From: Burkholderiales bacterium UBA2647 | GTDB taxonomy: Bacteria; Pseudomonadota; Gammaproteobacteria; Burkholderiales; Burkholderiaceae_E | Assembly: GCA_002359635.1 (NCBI GenBank) | Contig: DENJ01000120.1 | Span: 26,462 to 90,461 of the forward strand | DNA length: 64,000 bases | Direction: 5' to 3' | Shown here: in pieces, positions 7,563-16,449 of the stretch | Layout of the letters: each line of letters opens with the position of its first letter | Numbering within the stretch: position 1 is the first letter of the stretch | The notes under the pieces: model-generated | Seen by the model: the letters and a program-made list of their open reading frames with translations, nothing else | The model's database searches: none | Told to the model about the DNA's origin: nothing | Program-made: the position numbers and the translations under genes

Positions 7563-10082
7563 TCAATTGGTCAAGCGAATTGCGTCGCCCGCCGAACGCC
7601 GAAAAAGGTGTTGCATCGCAATAATCGCTGAAACAAGACTCACGGCAAGCTGTAGCAGCACGCCTACGATGATGACTGACGGGCTTCCATAGCCAGGAAG
7701 CTCGAGCAATTCTTTACCCAAATAAAGTCCGAGCAAATAGGCAAAACCGCCGGCGAGCAATCCCCCAAGCAGCCCTGAGATCATCAGCTCGACCGTCAGC
7801 ATTGCTCTTAACTGGGCCTGGCTTGCGCCGAGCACCCTCAGGAGCGCCGCGTCGCGTTGACGTTCCTCCTGCTCAAGTTGCAGGGCTGAAGCGATCACCA
7901 AGGCGCCGCTCACCAAGGCCAGTAAAAACAGCCATCGAAGCCCGGCTGTGAGCTGCTCGACCAGGGATTTCGCTTGTTCGATCGCAGCCGTTAAGTCAAC
8001 CGATGTGATGTTGGGAAATCCGGCATTCAGTAAGCGGTCAAAGTTAGGAACGCCGCGCGTGTGCAAGCTAGCAATCCAGCTTTGCGCCTGATCCTCGAGC
8101 AACTGGGGTGACAGGACAACGAAAAAATTAACCCGCATATTTTCCCAGGCGAGCGCTCGAATGCTGCTGATACGCGCTTTGACCCGCTCACCGGCGATTT
8201 CGAATTCAATCTCATCACCCATGGATAGTCCGAGTGTTTTTGCCAGACCCTGCTCTACCGAGGCATCGGCGTGTCCGCGCCTGGGCCATTGCCCTTCAAT
8301 CAAGCGGTTACCCTCAATCGGTCCTTCGCCATACGACAAATTGAACTCCCGGTCAAGCAAGCGCTTTGCCCGAAGCGCTTCGAAATCCTCTGGCTGCATC
8401 GCCTGCCCATTTTTCGCAATGAGCCGGCCGCGAACCATCGGATACATTTCAGCTGTTTCGTCTTTGAGGGTTCGTTTTAAGAATTCGACCACTTCAGTTA
8501 ATTGATCGTTTTGGATATTGATGAGAAAACGATCGGGTGTAGCGCTTTGCGAGGCACGCTGCCAGCTGCTGATCAGGTCATCTTGTACAAAACTCAGCAA
8601 CAACAAGGCGAGCACACCAAGCGTGCTCGCACTTTGCTGCATGGCACGTCGAAACGGCGTTCTGCCGAGCCTTCGCAAGGCAAGCTTGCAGGCGAAAAAA
8701 CGCGTCGGCAGGGCTTCGCCGAGATCCCGACCCGCGCGGTAAAACACGGCCAAACAGAGCGCCAGCAAGCAAAAAACCAGCATTAGACCGGTCCAAAGCA
8801 AGATCGCACTGCGCAAGCTCTCGCTTAACCAAACACTGAGCGCGAGGCTGGCAAGAGCGATCACAAACCAGGGAAGATTCGATCGCAAAATCCCTCCCAG
8901 CTTCGAGGATCCTGCCGCATTGTGCGCCTGACCGGGCGTTTGCTCACGGAAAAGCACGTTCGGCGTGACACCGAGAAGCTGCAACCAGCCCCCGAGTGAA
9001 AAGCTAAGGAGCATCAGGATGCCTGCAATCAGTGCTTGAAAGGCAACACCCAAATCAGCTGGCGGCAGTTGCTGTGCAAGCTTCACGGGAATCAGCAAGG
9101 CCAAGTAGTCGGCGGCGTAAACACCAAGGAAGGCTCCGCAACTACCGGCCAGTAAGCCGATGCTTAAGAACTGCAGCACGACGATGCCAAACAATAGCGA
9201 CGCCGATGCGCCCATCACGCGCATCACCGCGTATTGCTTCATGTGAGTGCTGGCGTAGTGTCTTGAGGCAAGCGCAATGGCCGCACAGGCAACAATAGCG
9301 ATGATTGAAGCAATCAAGCCGAGGAATCCCTTTGCGCGCTGCATGGTGAGTTGGATCTCCGGGCGCCCAGCGTCCTGGGCCTCAATCCGCTGCCCCTTAT
9401 CAAGCTTGTCTTCGTGCTGCTCGATCCATCGCTTAGCTGCATCCGCATCGGCGTGTGCAAGCCCCATGCGCCAGGTAATCCGGCTCCCCTCTTGAATCAA
9501 GCCGGTGGACGGCAGATCGTCCTCATGAATCATCAGTCTTGGCGCGAAGTTAATAAAAGCCGCCACACGGTCAGGCTCTTCCCGGATAACACCGCTGATC
9601 AAAAACTCCCGCTCGCCAAGCCGAAGCTTGTCGCCCAAATTGCCTTGCAAGCGGTCCAGAAGACTTTGCTCCAACCAAACCGAACCCGGGATGACCTTAT
9701 CGAGCAAGCCGCCACCTTGGGCCGATTGAAGCTGCAGCTTGCCGCGCAAGGGGTAGGTCCCGCTGACAGCCTTGATGGATGCAAGCATCGTCTGATCGCC
9801 GAGCGTCACCATGCCAGGAAAGACCGCGGTTTTCATGAGCCGAAAGCCGAGCGCCTCGGCCTCGTTGGGCAGCCTGGGATCGATCGGATGGTCGCTCACT
9901 AAAAGCACATCAGCCGCAAGCAAACTTGCCGCTCGTGCCTTAATGCTTCGCTCAAATCGATCGGCAAGACTTAGCACGGTTGCCATGGCAAAGACCGAGA
10001 TCGCCAAAGCCAAACCGAGCAAGGTCAGATGCCCTGCTTGGAAGTCGCGCGCAAGTAGTCTGAAAAATAAGGCTCGCATCAT
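7563..10082 (-). CDS. FtsX-like ABC transporter permease (YbbP type)
   Basis: An 839-residue permease of the MacB/LolC superfamily with the duplicated layout of YbbP. It has an N-terminal anchor helix, a periplasmic domain (about residues 45-255), a block of three helices (about 255-370), two more hydrophobic segments (about 400-450), a second periplasmic domain and three C-terminal helices (about 720-830). This class normally works with a LolD-like ATPase encoded next to it (ybbA in E. coli). No ATPase gene is adjacent here. Its neighbours are yhhQ 8 nt upstream and a GNAT gene downstream. Its role is unknown, though envelope lipid or lipoprotein handling is the usual suggestion for relatives. 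Confidence 0.85.
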   Translation of the reverse strand: MMRALFFRLLARDFQAGHLTLLGLALAISVFAMATVLSLADRFERSIKARAASLLAADVLLVSDHPIDPRLPNEAEALGFRLMKTAVFPGMVTLGDQTMLASIKAVSGTYPLRGKLQLQSAQGGGLLDKVIPGSVWLEQSLLDRLQGNLGDKLRLGEREFLISGVIREEPDRVAAFINFAPRLMIHEDDLPSTGLIQEGSRITWRMGLAHADADAAKRWIEQHEDKLDKGQRIEAQDAGRPEIQLTMQRAKGFLGLIASIIAIVACAAIALASRHYASTHMKQYAVMRVMGASASLLFGIVVLQFLSIGLLAGSCGAFLGVYAADYLALLIPVKLAQQLPPADLGVAFQALIAGILMLLSFSLGGWLQLLGVTPNVLFREQTPGQAHNAAGSSKLGGILRSNLPWFVIALASLALSVWLSESLRSAILLWTGLMLVFCLLALCLAVFYRAGRDLGEALPTRFFACKLALRRLGRTPFRRAMQQSASTLGVLALLLLSFVQDDLISSWQRASQSATPDRFLINIQNDQLTEVVEFLKRTLKDETAEMYPMVRGRLIAKNGQAMQPEDFEALRAKRLLDREFNLSYGEGPIEGNRLIEGQWPRRGHADASVEQGLAKTLGLSMGDEIEFEIAGERVKARISSIRALAWENMRVNFFVVLSPQLLEDQAQSWIASLHTRGVPNFDRLLNAGFPNITSVDLTAAIEQAKSLVEQLTAGLRWLFLLALVSGALVIASALQLEQEERQRDAALLRVLGASQAQLRAMLTVELMISGLLGGLLAGGFAYLLGLYLGKELLELPGYGSPSVIIVGVLLQLAVSLVSAIIAMQHLFRRSAGDAIRLTN

Positions 10083-10090
10083 TGACGCGG

Positions 10091-10810
10091 CTATGTTTTT
10101 ATGCGGAACGGGGTGAAATCGGTATCGTGGTCGAAGTAATCTTCTTGCTCAGCGCGCTTAAGAAAGCCAATAACCTGATAAGTAATCGGGGTGAAAAGAA
10201 TCTCAACTGCCGTCTTAGCGATCCATTGCGATAGCATAAGACTTGGGATGAGTTCGTTGGGAATCAGTCCACTGTTCCAAAATGCGAGCGGATAAAACAT
10301 CATGGAATCTATAGCTTCGCCGAATACTGTAGACCCGATGGTTCGCATCCACAGGTGTCTGCCTTCGGTCAACAGTTTAAGTTTGGCGAGCACGAAGGAA
10401 TTGACGAATTCACCCACGCAATATGCAGCCAGTGAGGCAGCAACAATGCGCCAGGTGCTACCGAAAGCAATTTCGTAAGCCGCTTGATTGTTCCAACCCG
10501 CTGCAGGCGGTAATGAAACCACCACAAAGGCCATGAAGGAAGCAAAAACCATCGCAGCGAAACCTGTCCATATCACCCGGCGCGCCCGTGCATAGCCATA
10601 AACTTCAGTGAGAATGTCTCCGAAGACATAGGAGATCGGGAAAAACAACACGCCCGCGCCGAAGGTAATTTGACCCAAAAGCGGCAAATCGAGCGTCGCG
10701 GCTTTAGCGGGTCCAATGAGATTGGAACACAGGTAGACCGTCACGAAAGCAACCATGACCAAGTCTAGATAACGGTACTGACGCGTTGGAGAAGGCTCAG
10801 AGGGTTTCAT
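10091..10810 (-). CDS. yhhQ: Queuosine precursor transporter, YhhQ/VUT family
   Basis: A 239-residue inner-membrane protein with about six hydrophobic helices. Family marks are the N-terminal SNLIGPAKA, the FPISYVFGDILTEVYGY segment and the C-terminal GEAIDSMMFYPLAFW. The family takes up queuine precursors (preQ0/preQ1) for tRNA queuosine synthesis. It is the first gene of a probable minus-strand operon and is divergent from the liv operon across 176 bp. The short C-terminal tail after the last helix is acidic (DYFDHDTD) and differs from the E. coli protein. Confidence 0.88.
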   Translation of the reverse strand: MKPSEPSPTRQYRYLDLVMVAFVTVYLCSNLIGPAKAATLDLPLLGQITFGAGVLFFPISYVFGDILTEVYGYARARRVIWTGFAAMVFASFMAFVVVSLPPAAGWNNQAAYEIAFGSTWRIVAASLAAYCVGEFVNSFVLAKLKLLTEGRHLWMRTIGSTVFGEAIDSMMFYPLAFWNSGLIPNELIPSLMLSQWIAKTAVEILFTPITYQVIGFLKRAEQEDYFDHDTDFTPFRIKT

Positions 10811-10877
10811 GAATGCAGCATCCTACTGCGAATCGTCCACTCGGATCGATGAAAACCCCTCGCATCTGCCGTGGGCA

Positions 10878-10906
10878 TTGGGACCGAACAAACTAAGCGC
10901 TACACT
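10878..10906 (+). promoter_or_regulatory. Probable sigma70 promoter of the liv operon
   Basis: TTGGGA (10878-10883) and TACACT (10901-10906) are separated by exactly 17 bp. Transcription would start near 10913, just ahead of the leader hairpin. The -35 matches the consensus at four of six bases and so does the -10. Confidence 0.5.
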
Positions 10907-10924
10907 TTGAGGTGAAAAAGAGAA

Positions 10925-10960
10925 GTTGCCATCGAACGATGACAAGGTTCGATAGGCAAC
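10925..10960 (+). promoter_or_regulatory. Strong inverted repeat in the liv operon leader
   Basis: GTTGCCATCGAAC (10925-10937) pairs with GTTCGATAGGCAAC (10947-10960) across a 9-nt loop, giving a 13-bp stem with one bulged base. It lies between the predicted start of transcription and the livG ribosome binding site. No T-run follows, so it does not look like a simple terminator. It could be an operator dyad or an mRNA structure. Confidence 0.7.
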
Positions 10961-10986
10961 ACGGGGTTAGATAAGAGGAGACTTTA

Positions 10987-11772
10987 TTGAGGCATGATGC
11001 GAGTGACTGCTTGCTTGCAGTCAAAGGTATCACCGTGCGTTTTGGCGGGATCGTGGCGCTCGATGGCGTTAGCTTTGACGTACCGCGCAACAAAGTTTGT
11101 GGGCTGATAGGCCCTAATGGTGCGGGAAAAACAACCCTCTTTAATTGCCTGAGCAGGCTTTACGCCTATCAAGAGGGGGATTTGATCTTCGAAGGCCGTT
11201 CGATCACCGAAACACCGGTTCACCGAATGGCCTACATCGGCATCGGCCGTACCTTTCAAAACCTGGCGATGTTCAGGACGATGTCGGTCCGACACAATGT
11301 GATGGTCGGTGCGCACGCGCGTTCGTCATCGGGATTTCTTGCCAACATGCTCAAGCTTGGCCAGGTTAAAGAAGAAGAAGCACAAATGAACCAGCGTGCT
11401 GATGAGGTCATGAAATATTTGAAACTGACCGAGTATGCCGAGCGCCCAGCAGGCGAACTCCCCTTCGGCATACAAAAGCGCGTTGAGTTCGGGAGGGCAC
11501 TCGCCTCGCAACCGAAGCTCTTATTGCTCGATGAACCTGCTGCAGGACTCAACCACGAAGAGCTTCATGATCTGGGTGAACTTATCAAGGACGTGCGGGA
11601 CAGAATGGGTATCACGGTATTGCTGGTTGAGCACCACATGAGTCTTGTGATGAGCATTTCCGACTGGATTGTTGCGCTCAATTTCGGCAAGAAAATCGCT
11701 GAGGGAACCCCCGAACAAATTCAAAAACACCCCGAGGTGATTCGTGCCTATCTCGGAGGAGAGGCGGTATGA
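10987..11772 (+). CDS. livG: Branched-chain amino acid ABC transporter ATP-binding protein LivG
   Basis: A 261-residue ATPase that powers uptake of branched-chain or related hydrophobic amino acids. Walker A is GPNGAGKTT, the signature is PFGIQKRVEFGRAL (the LivG variant of LSGGQ), and Walker B is LLLDEPAAGLN, with the switch His in VEHHMS. The best start is TTG at 10987, since AGAGGAG stands 6 nt before it and no in-frame ATG is available nearby. The ATG pair at 10994/10997 is out of frame. Its stop overlaps the livF start by 4 nt. It is the first gene of livGFHMK and lies behind a promoter and a long hairpin. Confidence 0.95.
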   Translation: MRHDASDCLLAVKGITVRFGGIVALDGVSFDVPRNKVCGLIGPNGAGKTTLFNCLSRLYAYQEGDLIFEGRSITETPVHRMAYIGIGRTFQNLAMFRTMSVRHNVMVGAHARSSSGFLANMLKLGQVKEEEAQMNQRADEVMKYLKLTEYAERPAGELPFGIQKRVEFGRALASQPKLLLLDEPAAGLNHEELHDLGELIKDVRDRMGITVLLVEHHMSLVMSISDWIVALNFGKKIAEGTPEQIQKHPEVIRAYLGGEAV

Positions 11773-12479
11773 GTTTGCTGCAAGTGAATCAACTCCAGGC
11801 GTGGTACGGCGCAACCCAGGCCTTGTTTGGCGTCAGTTTCAAGCTCGAGCAAGGTGGCATCACCACCATTCTCGGCGCAAACGGGGCAGGTAAAACCACC
11901 ACCCTTCGCGCTGTTTGCCAGACCGTTAAAACAGCCGGCGAGGTTGAGTTCATGGGGCAACGCGTGGATGGCAAGCCCACGGAGTCCATTGTGCGAATGG
12001 GCGTGGCACATGTTCCCGATGGTCGCGGCACCTTTACCGCGTTGTCGGTTGAGGAAAACCTGCGCCTGGGCGCATACACGCGTCGCGACCGGGATGCTGT
12101 CGAGGCCGATATTGACCGCATGTATCAGCGTTTCCCGCGGCTGAAGGAGCGCTTTCGTCAGCAGGCGGGCACCTTATCTGGGGGCGAACAGCAAATGCTC
12201 GCCATCAGCAGAGCATTGATGCTGCGGCCTAAGCTCTTGCTCTTGGATGAACCTTCATTTGGTCTTGCCCCACTGATTGTTCAAGAAATATTCCAGATCA
12301 TGCGCAGCATCAATCAGGAAGACAAGGTAAGCATGTTGCTGGTTGAACAAAACGCCTTGCTTGCCTTAGGGCTCGCGGATCACGCCTATCTGTTGGAGAC
12401 AGGCAATGTTGTTTTGTCTGGTCCTGCTGCTGATATTCGCTCGGACGAGTCGATTCGACGCGTGTATCTCGGCTACTGA
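11769..12479 (+). CDS. livF: Branched-chain amino acid ABC transporter ATP-binding protein LivF
   Basis: A 236-residue partner ATPase of LivG. Walker A is GANGAGKTT, the Q-loop region leads into VPDGRGTFTALSVEENL, the signature is LSGGEQQ and Walker B is LLLDEPSFGLAP, followed by the H-loop analogue VEQNA as usual in LivF. The ATG overlaps the livG stop (ATGA) and is preceded by GGAGGAG, so translation is coupled. The C-terminus ends near the standard RRVYLGY. With LivG it should form the cytoplasmic heterodimer below LivH/LivM. Confidence 0.95.
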   Translation: MSLLQVNQLQAWYGATQALFGVSFKLEQGGITTILGANGAGKTTTLRAVCQTVKTAGEVEFMGQRVDGKPTESIVRMGVAHVPDGRGTFTALSVEENLRLGAYTRRDRDAVEADIDRMYQRFPRLKERFRQQAGTLSGGEQQMLAISRALMLRPKLLLLDEPSFGLAPLIVQEIFQIMRSINQEDKVSMLLVEQNALLALGLADHAYLLETGNVVLSGPAADIRSDESIRRVYLGY

Positions 12480-12532
12480 GATCTAGGCTGGCGAATCGTA
12501 AGCGGGCGTGGCATAAAAAGGAGCAAGCGCGC

Positions 12533-13405
12533 ATGGAAGCTTTTCTGCTACAGGTTTTATCAGGCGTGACCAACGGCGGCATTTATGCTGCCGTCGGTTT
12601 GGCGCTTGTGATGATTTACCAATCAACCCATCACATCAACTTTGCCCAGGGCGAAATGGCTACCTTTGCGACCTACATCGCCTGGGCATTGATCCAGTTA
12701 GGTCTACCGTACTGGATTGCATTTGCTGCCACCTTGGTTATTGCTTTTGCGGGTGGTATTGCGATACAGCGCCTTATTCTTCGTCCCGTGGAAAAAGCAC
12801 CAGTGCTCACTAACGTTATTGTTTTTATTGGCTTGTTGGTGATCTTCAATGCTGTCTCCGGCATGCTTTTTGACCATACGATCAAGGTCTTCCCAAGCCC
12901 ATTCCCAAAGGAAGGCATGTTGATCAGTAAGTATTTCTCAGGCCACCAGCTTGGTTCAACCCTTGTCACGCTTGCGGTTTTGCTATGCATTTTTAGTTTT
13001 TTGCGCTTTACGCCCATTGGTTTAGCCATGCGAGCGGCAGCCTTAAATCCGGATTCAGCCCGTCTGGTTGGTATCAAGGTGTCCTGGATGCTTGCCATCG
13101 GCTGGGGCTTCGCCGCCGCAGTCGGTGCTGTAGCCGGCATGATGGTCGCACCGATCGTTTTTCTCGATCCGAACATGATGTCGGGGATTCTTCTTTACGG
13201 CTTTGCAGCCGCGCTACTCGGCGGGATCGATAACCCTTGGGGCGCCGTCGTGGGCGGGCTCATCGTTGGCGTACTTGAGAATCTGCTCGGTGCCTATGTG
13301 ATCGGCACCGAACTGAAGTTAACCGTGGCCTTGGTTTTGATCGTTGCCATTCTCACGATCAAGCCGGACGGTCTCTTCGGCAAGACCGTTGTCACCCGCG
13401 TCTGA
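12533..13405 (+). CDS. livH: Branched-chain amino acid ABC transporter permease LivH
   Basis: A 290-residue permease with about eight hydrophobic helices. Family features are the N-terminal NGGIYAAVGLALVMIY, the HHINFAQGEMA segment and the cytoplasmic coupling region RAAALNPDSARLVGI, followed by GGIDNPWGAVVGG. It pairs with LivM to form the translocation pathway. AAAGGAGC precedes the ATG. It is 53 nt after livF and 9 nt before livM. Confidence 0.95.
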   Translation: MEAFLLQVLSGVTNGGIYAAVGLALVMIYQSTHHINFAQGEMATFATYIAWALIQLGLPYWIAFAATLVIAFAGGIAIQRLILRPVEKAPVLTNVIVFIGLLVIFNAVSGMLFDHTIKVFPSPFPKEGMLISKYFSGHQLGSTLVTLAVLLCIFSFLRFTPIGLAMRAAALNPDSARLVGIKVSWMLAIGWGFAAAVGAVAGMMVAPIVFLDPNMMSGILLYGFAAALLGGIDNPWGAVVGGLIVGVLENLLGAYVIGTELKLTVALVLIVAILTIKPDGLFGKTVVTRV

Positions 13406-13414
13406 GGATCCACC

Positions 13415-14371
13415 ATGAACCAACTCAATCGCTGGCCCGTTTGGATGATTTTCGGCATTGGATTGCTATTGCTTCCTTTCTTGATCAAGGACTTCCGCGT
13501 TTTCCAGCTTAGCCTGATGTTGATTTATGCGATCGCACTGCTTGGGCTCAACATACTGACTGGCTATGGAGGCCAGATTTCACTCGGGCATGGGGCTTTT
13601 TATGCCATTGGAGGCTACTGTGCTGCTATGTTGATGGATCGTTTCGGCTTGCCCTACATGGCAACCATACCTATTGCTGCGGCAGTTTGTTTTGTTGCCG
13701 GGATCTTGATGGGTTTTCCTGCGCTTCGACTTGGTGGTCATTATCTTGCGCTGGCAACATTTGCCCTTGCCTTGGCCATGCCCCAGCTACTTAAGTTCAA
13801 ACATTTTGAGCATTTCACGGGGGGTGTCCAAGGCATTATTCTCATGAAGCCAACGCCTCCCATTGAATTTTCTTTATTCGGTCAGCCGCTATCAGAGGAC
13901 CGATGGTTATATTTTATGGTATTGGGAGTCACGGTGATCATGTTCATCATCGCACGCAACCTGCTCGATGGCAGGATAGGGCGAGCCATTGTCGCTGTTC
14001 GTGACCAGCCTATCGCGGCCGGCGCCCTTGGTGTAAACCTTGCTGTAACAAAAACGATTACCTTCGGTGTATCGGCCGCCTTTACCGGTGTTGCAGGCGC
14101 GCTCGGTGCCATCACGGTTGCCTTCGTCGCGCCCGATAGTTTTAATGTGTTTTTATCGATCTCATTTTTAGTCGGTGTGGTTGTAGGCGGCTTGGCCTCA
14201 ATCCCTGGCGCCATTTTCGGGGCAGCCTTTATACAGTTTGTACCGAATATCGCTGACCAGATATCGAAGTCAGCGCCATGGGCAGTCTACGGCGTCTTTC
14301 TCATAGCGCTGATGTACCTCGCCCCAAATGGAATCATGGGCATTATCAACAGGAGAAGGAGAAGTACATGA
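13415..14371 (+). CDS. livM: Branched-chain amino acid ABC transporter permease LivM
   Basis: A 318-residue permease. The LivM marks are LNILTGYGGQISLGHGAFYAIG near residues 43-64, the coupling motif AVRDQPIAAGALGVN and a C-terminal GLASIPGAIFGAAF segment. It starts 9 nt after livH behind GAGGATC. Its last codons overlap the binding-protein gene by 4 nt (ATGA). No extra N-terminal domain is present, unlike the longer enterobacterial LivM. Confidence 0.95.
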   Translation: MNQLNRWPVWMIFGIGLLLLPFLIKDFRVFQLSLMLIYAIALLGLNILTGYGGQISLGHGAFYAIGGYCAAMLMDRFGLPYMATIPIAAAVCFVAGILMGFPALRLGGHYLALATFALALAMPQLLKFKHFEHFTGGVQGIILMKPTPPIEFSLFGQPLSEDRWLYFMVLGVTVIMFIIARNLLDGRIGRAIVAVRDQPIAAGALGVNLAVTKTITFGVSAAFTGVAGALGAITVAFVAPDSFNVFLSISFLVGVVVGGLASIPGAIFGAAFIQFVPNIADQISKSAPWAVYGVFLIALMYLAPNGIMGIINRRRRST

Positions 14372-15600
14372 CGATGAACTCTAAGCGGCGTGGTATCACG
14401 CAGGCGATTGCCGCTGTCGCCATCGGTGCAGGGGTGGCAGGCGCAAGCCCAGCCGCGCTCGCACAAAAGCAGTATGGGCCCGGTGTTACTGATAAAGAAA
14501 TAAAAATCGGCAATATCATGCCCTATTCCGGACCGGCTTCGGCTTACGGGGCTATCGGTAAAGCGGCCGCTGGTTACTACCAGATGATTAACGATCAGGG
14601 AGGCGTCAACGGAAGAAAGATCAACTTTGTCAGCCTTGATGACGGTTATTCGCCCCCGAAAACCCTCGAGCAAGCTCGCAAACTTGTCGAACAGGATAAC
14701 GTTCTTGCCTTAGTAACAACGCTCGGTACGCCAACAAACTCGGCGATTCATAAGTACATGAATCAGCGCAAAGTACCCCATTTGTTTATCGCGACCGGTG
14801 CAACGAAATGGGGTGATCCTAAGGGCTACCCATGGACCATGGGATTTCAGCCCAGCTACCAGCCTGAGGCCAAGATTTACGTCCAGCATATTCTGGAGAC
14901 CAAGCCAAACGCCAAAATCGCAATCCTTTATCAGAACGATGATTACGGCAAGGATTACTTAAAAGGTTTTGAGGACGGTTTGGGCGACAAGGCCAAGTCG
15001 ATGATCGTAGCGAAGGTGAGTTATGAGGTCACCGATCCAACGATCGACAGTCAAATGGTGCAGCTGAAGGCATCCGGTGCAGACACCTTTTTCAACATCA
15101 CCATTCCTAAATTTGCGGCAATGGCTATCAAGAAGGCGGCTGAAATTGGTTGGAAGCCAACCCATTACCTCAATTCAGTCTCCAATAGTGCTGGGGCAGT
15201 CATGGTTCCAGCGGGCGCAGAGAATGGCATTGGCATCATTACCGGCCTTTATTGGAAAGAGCCTGATGATCCTGAGTTTGCCAATGACAAGGCAATTCTC
15301 GAGTATCTCGCGTTCATGAAGAAGTACTTGCCTCAGGCCGACACCAAAGATCTCAACTATCTTTACGGTTACAGCAATGCCATGACCGTGGTTGAAGTCT
15401 TGAAGAAGTCGGGCGACAATCTGACGCGCGAGAATGTGATGAAACAAGCAGCAGCGCTTAAGGACTTCACCGTCCCGACGCTTCTACCTGGCATCAATGT
15501 GTCGACGGCGCCTGATGACTTTTTTCCGATTGAGCGCATGCAAACAGCCCGTTGGGATGGCAAGCGTTGGGTGCGATTCGGTAAAGTCTTAGGCCGTTGA
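14368..15600 (+). CDS. livK: Branched-chain amino acid ABC transporter substrate-binding protein
   Basis: A 410-residue periplasmic binding protein. The signal peptide has a basic n-region (NSKRR), a hydrophobic core and a probable cleavage after ALA (ALA|QK, about residue 31). The mature start, GVTDKEIKIGNIMPYSGPAS, is typical of type I Liv/amide-binding proteins. The ATG at 14368 is chosen because AAGGAG lies 6 nt before it and it overlaps the livM stop. A longer reading frame from 14278 would run through livM. A second ATG two codons later is also possible. The sequence is nearer to the amide/urea-like subgroup than to enteric LivJ, so the natural ligand may not be leucine. Confidence 0.93.
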   Translation: MTMNSKRRGITQAIAAVAIGAGVAGASPAALAQKQYGPGVTDKEIKIGNIMPYSGPASAYGAIGKAAAGYYQMINDQGGVNGRKINFVSLDDGYSPPKTLEQARKLVEQDNVLALVTTLGTPTNSAIHKYMNQRKVPHLFIATGATKWGDPKGYPWTMGFQPSYQPEAKIYVQHILETKPNAKIAILYQNDDYGKDYLKGFEDGLGDKAKSMIVAKVSYEVTDPTIDSQMVQLKASGADTFFNITIPKFAAMAIKKAAEIGWKPTHYLNSVSNSAGAVMVPAGAENGIGIITGLYWKEPDDPEFANDKAILEYLAFMKKYLPQADTKDLNYLYGYSNAMTVVEVLKKSGDNLTRENVMKQAAALKDFTVPTLLPGINVSTAPDDFFPIERMQTARWDGKRWVRFGKVLGR

Positions 15601-15713
15601 ACTTAGGCTCTTGAGTTCAACGACCATCGATTCGGGTTCAACAGGCGGCTCTCCGGGGCCGCCACGCCCGGCCAGTTCCCAAGCCTAGGCGTTTTGCCGG
15701 CGCTTTGCCGACA

Positions 15714-16358
15714 TTAAACAGGATCTGGGCTGACCATGCCTCGCCGCTTGGCAATAAGTACGGCCTGTGTCCGATTAAAAACGCCAAGCTCTCTGAAAAT
15801 AGCAGAGACATGCGCTTTGGTTGTTTGTTCCGTAATTCCGAGCACACCGGAAATATGCTTGTTTGAATGTCCGAGACACATCAACTGCAACACTTCCATT
15901 TGCCTGTCGGTTAAATTGACCTGACTGAGGGCTTTTGGATCTTGAGGTCCACTGCTGCTGATCCAGACCGGTGGTACCAAGCGCCCCTCCACCGCGGCAC
16001 GCACAACCGAAGCAATATCTTGAGGCTTCGCCGCCTTTGAAACAAAGGCCTGAGCACCTGCTGCAAGACATGCCGAGACTTGTACAGGGTCATCGGCTCC
16101 AGAAATTGTCACCATCACCGCATCAGGGCACTGCTGTCTGACGCGACGGAGCGCATCGGTGCCTCTTAAGCCAGGGAGCATCAAATCGAGCAAAATAACC
16201 GTCGGGGACGCCACCCTCAGTAGGGGCTCAGCCGACTCGATATCGCGGAAGCGTTCGATTTTCCTCCCCGAAAGTGCTACAGAAAGCAATGACAGCAAGG
16301 CCTCAACATAAAGTGGGTGATCCTCAATCACAACAACGTCGACCGTCGTCGCGGTCAT
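15714..16358 (-). CDS. LuxR-type (NarL family) response regulator
   Basis: A 214-residue two-domain regulator. The receiver has the acidic pair ED at residues 12-13, the phosphoacceptor in LLDLMLPG (D58), S86 and K108. The output domain, from about residue 145, is a LuxR helix-turn-helix: LTDRQMEVLQLMCLGHSNKHI then TKAHVSAIFRELGV. A longer frame from 16586 exists, but the first 76 residues are not receiver-like and antisense cysQ. The chosen ATG gives the canonical receiver start. There is no strong Shine-Dalgarno. It is divergent from cysQ and convergent with the liv operon. No sensor kinase is adjacent, so its input is unknown. Confidence 0.9.
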   Translation of the reverse strand: MTATTVDVVVIEDHPLYVEALLSLLSVALSGRKIERFRDIESAEPLLRVASPTVILLDLMLPGLRGTDALRRVRQQCPDAVMVTISGADDPVQVSACLAAGAQAFVSKAAKPQDIASVVRAAVEGRLVPPVWISSSGPQDPKALSQVNLTDRQMEVLQLMCLGHSNKHISGVLGITEQTTKAHVSAIFRELGVFNRTQAVLIAKRRGMVSPDPV

Positions 16359-16449
16359 TATTTTGTTTACAGTATCCAAAACCAACCCTTTGAAGCAAGA
16401 CGTCGTAGCATAGGGATAAATCGGCCAATCCACAGGATTCCAAAGCGCT

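Noticed and set aside
9351..9902. 183-residue plus-strand frame inside the FtsX-like permease gene
   Set aside because: It lies fully antisense to a well-supported gene and lacks recognisable domains. The permease codon pattern accounts for it.
15640..15670. GC-rich hairpin after the liv operon as a terminator
   Set aside because: GGCGGC/GCCGCC can pair, but no T-run follows. It is not reported as a terminator.
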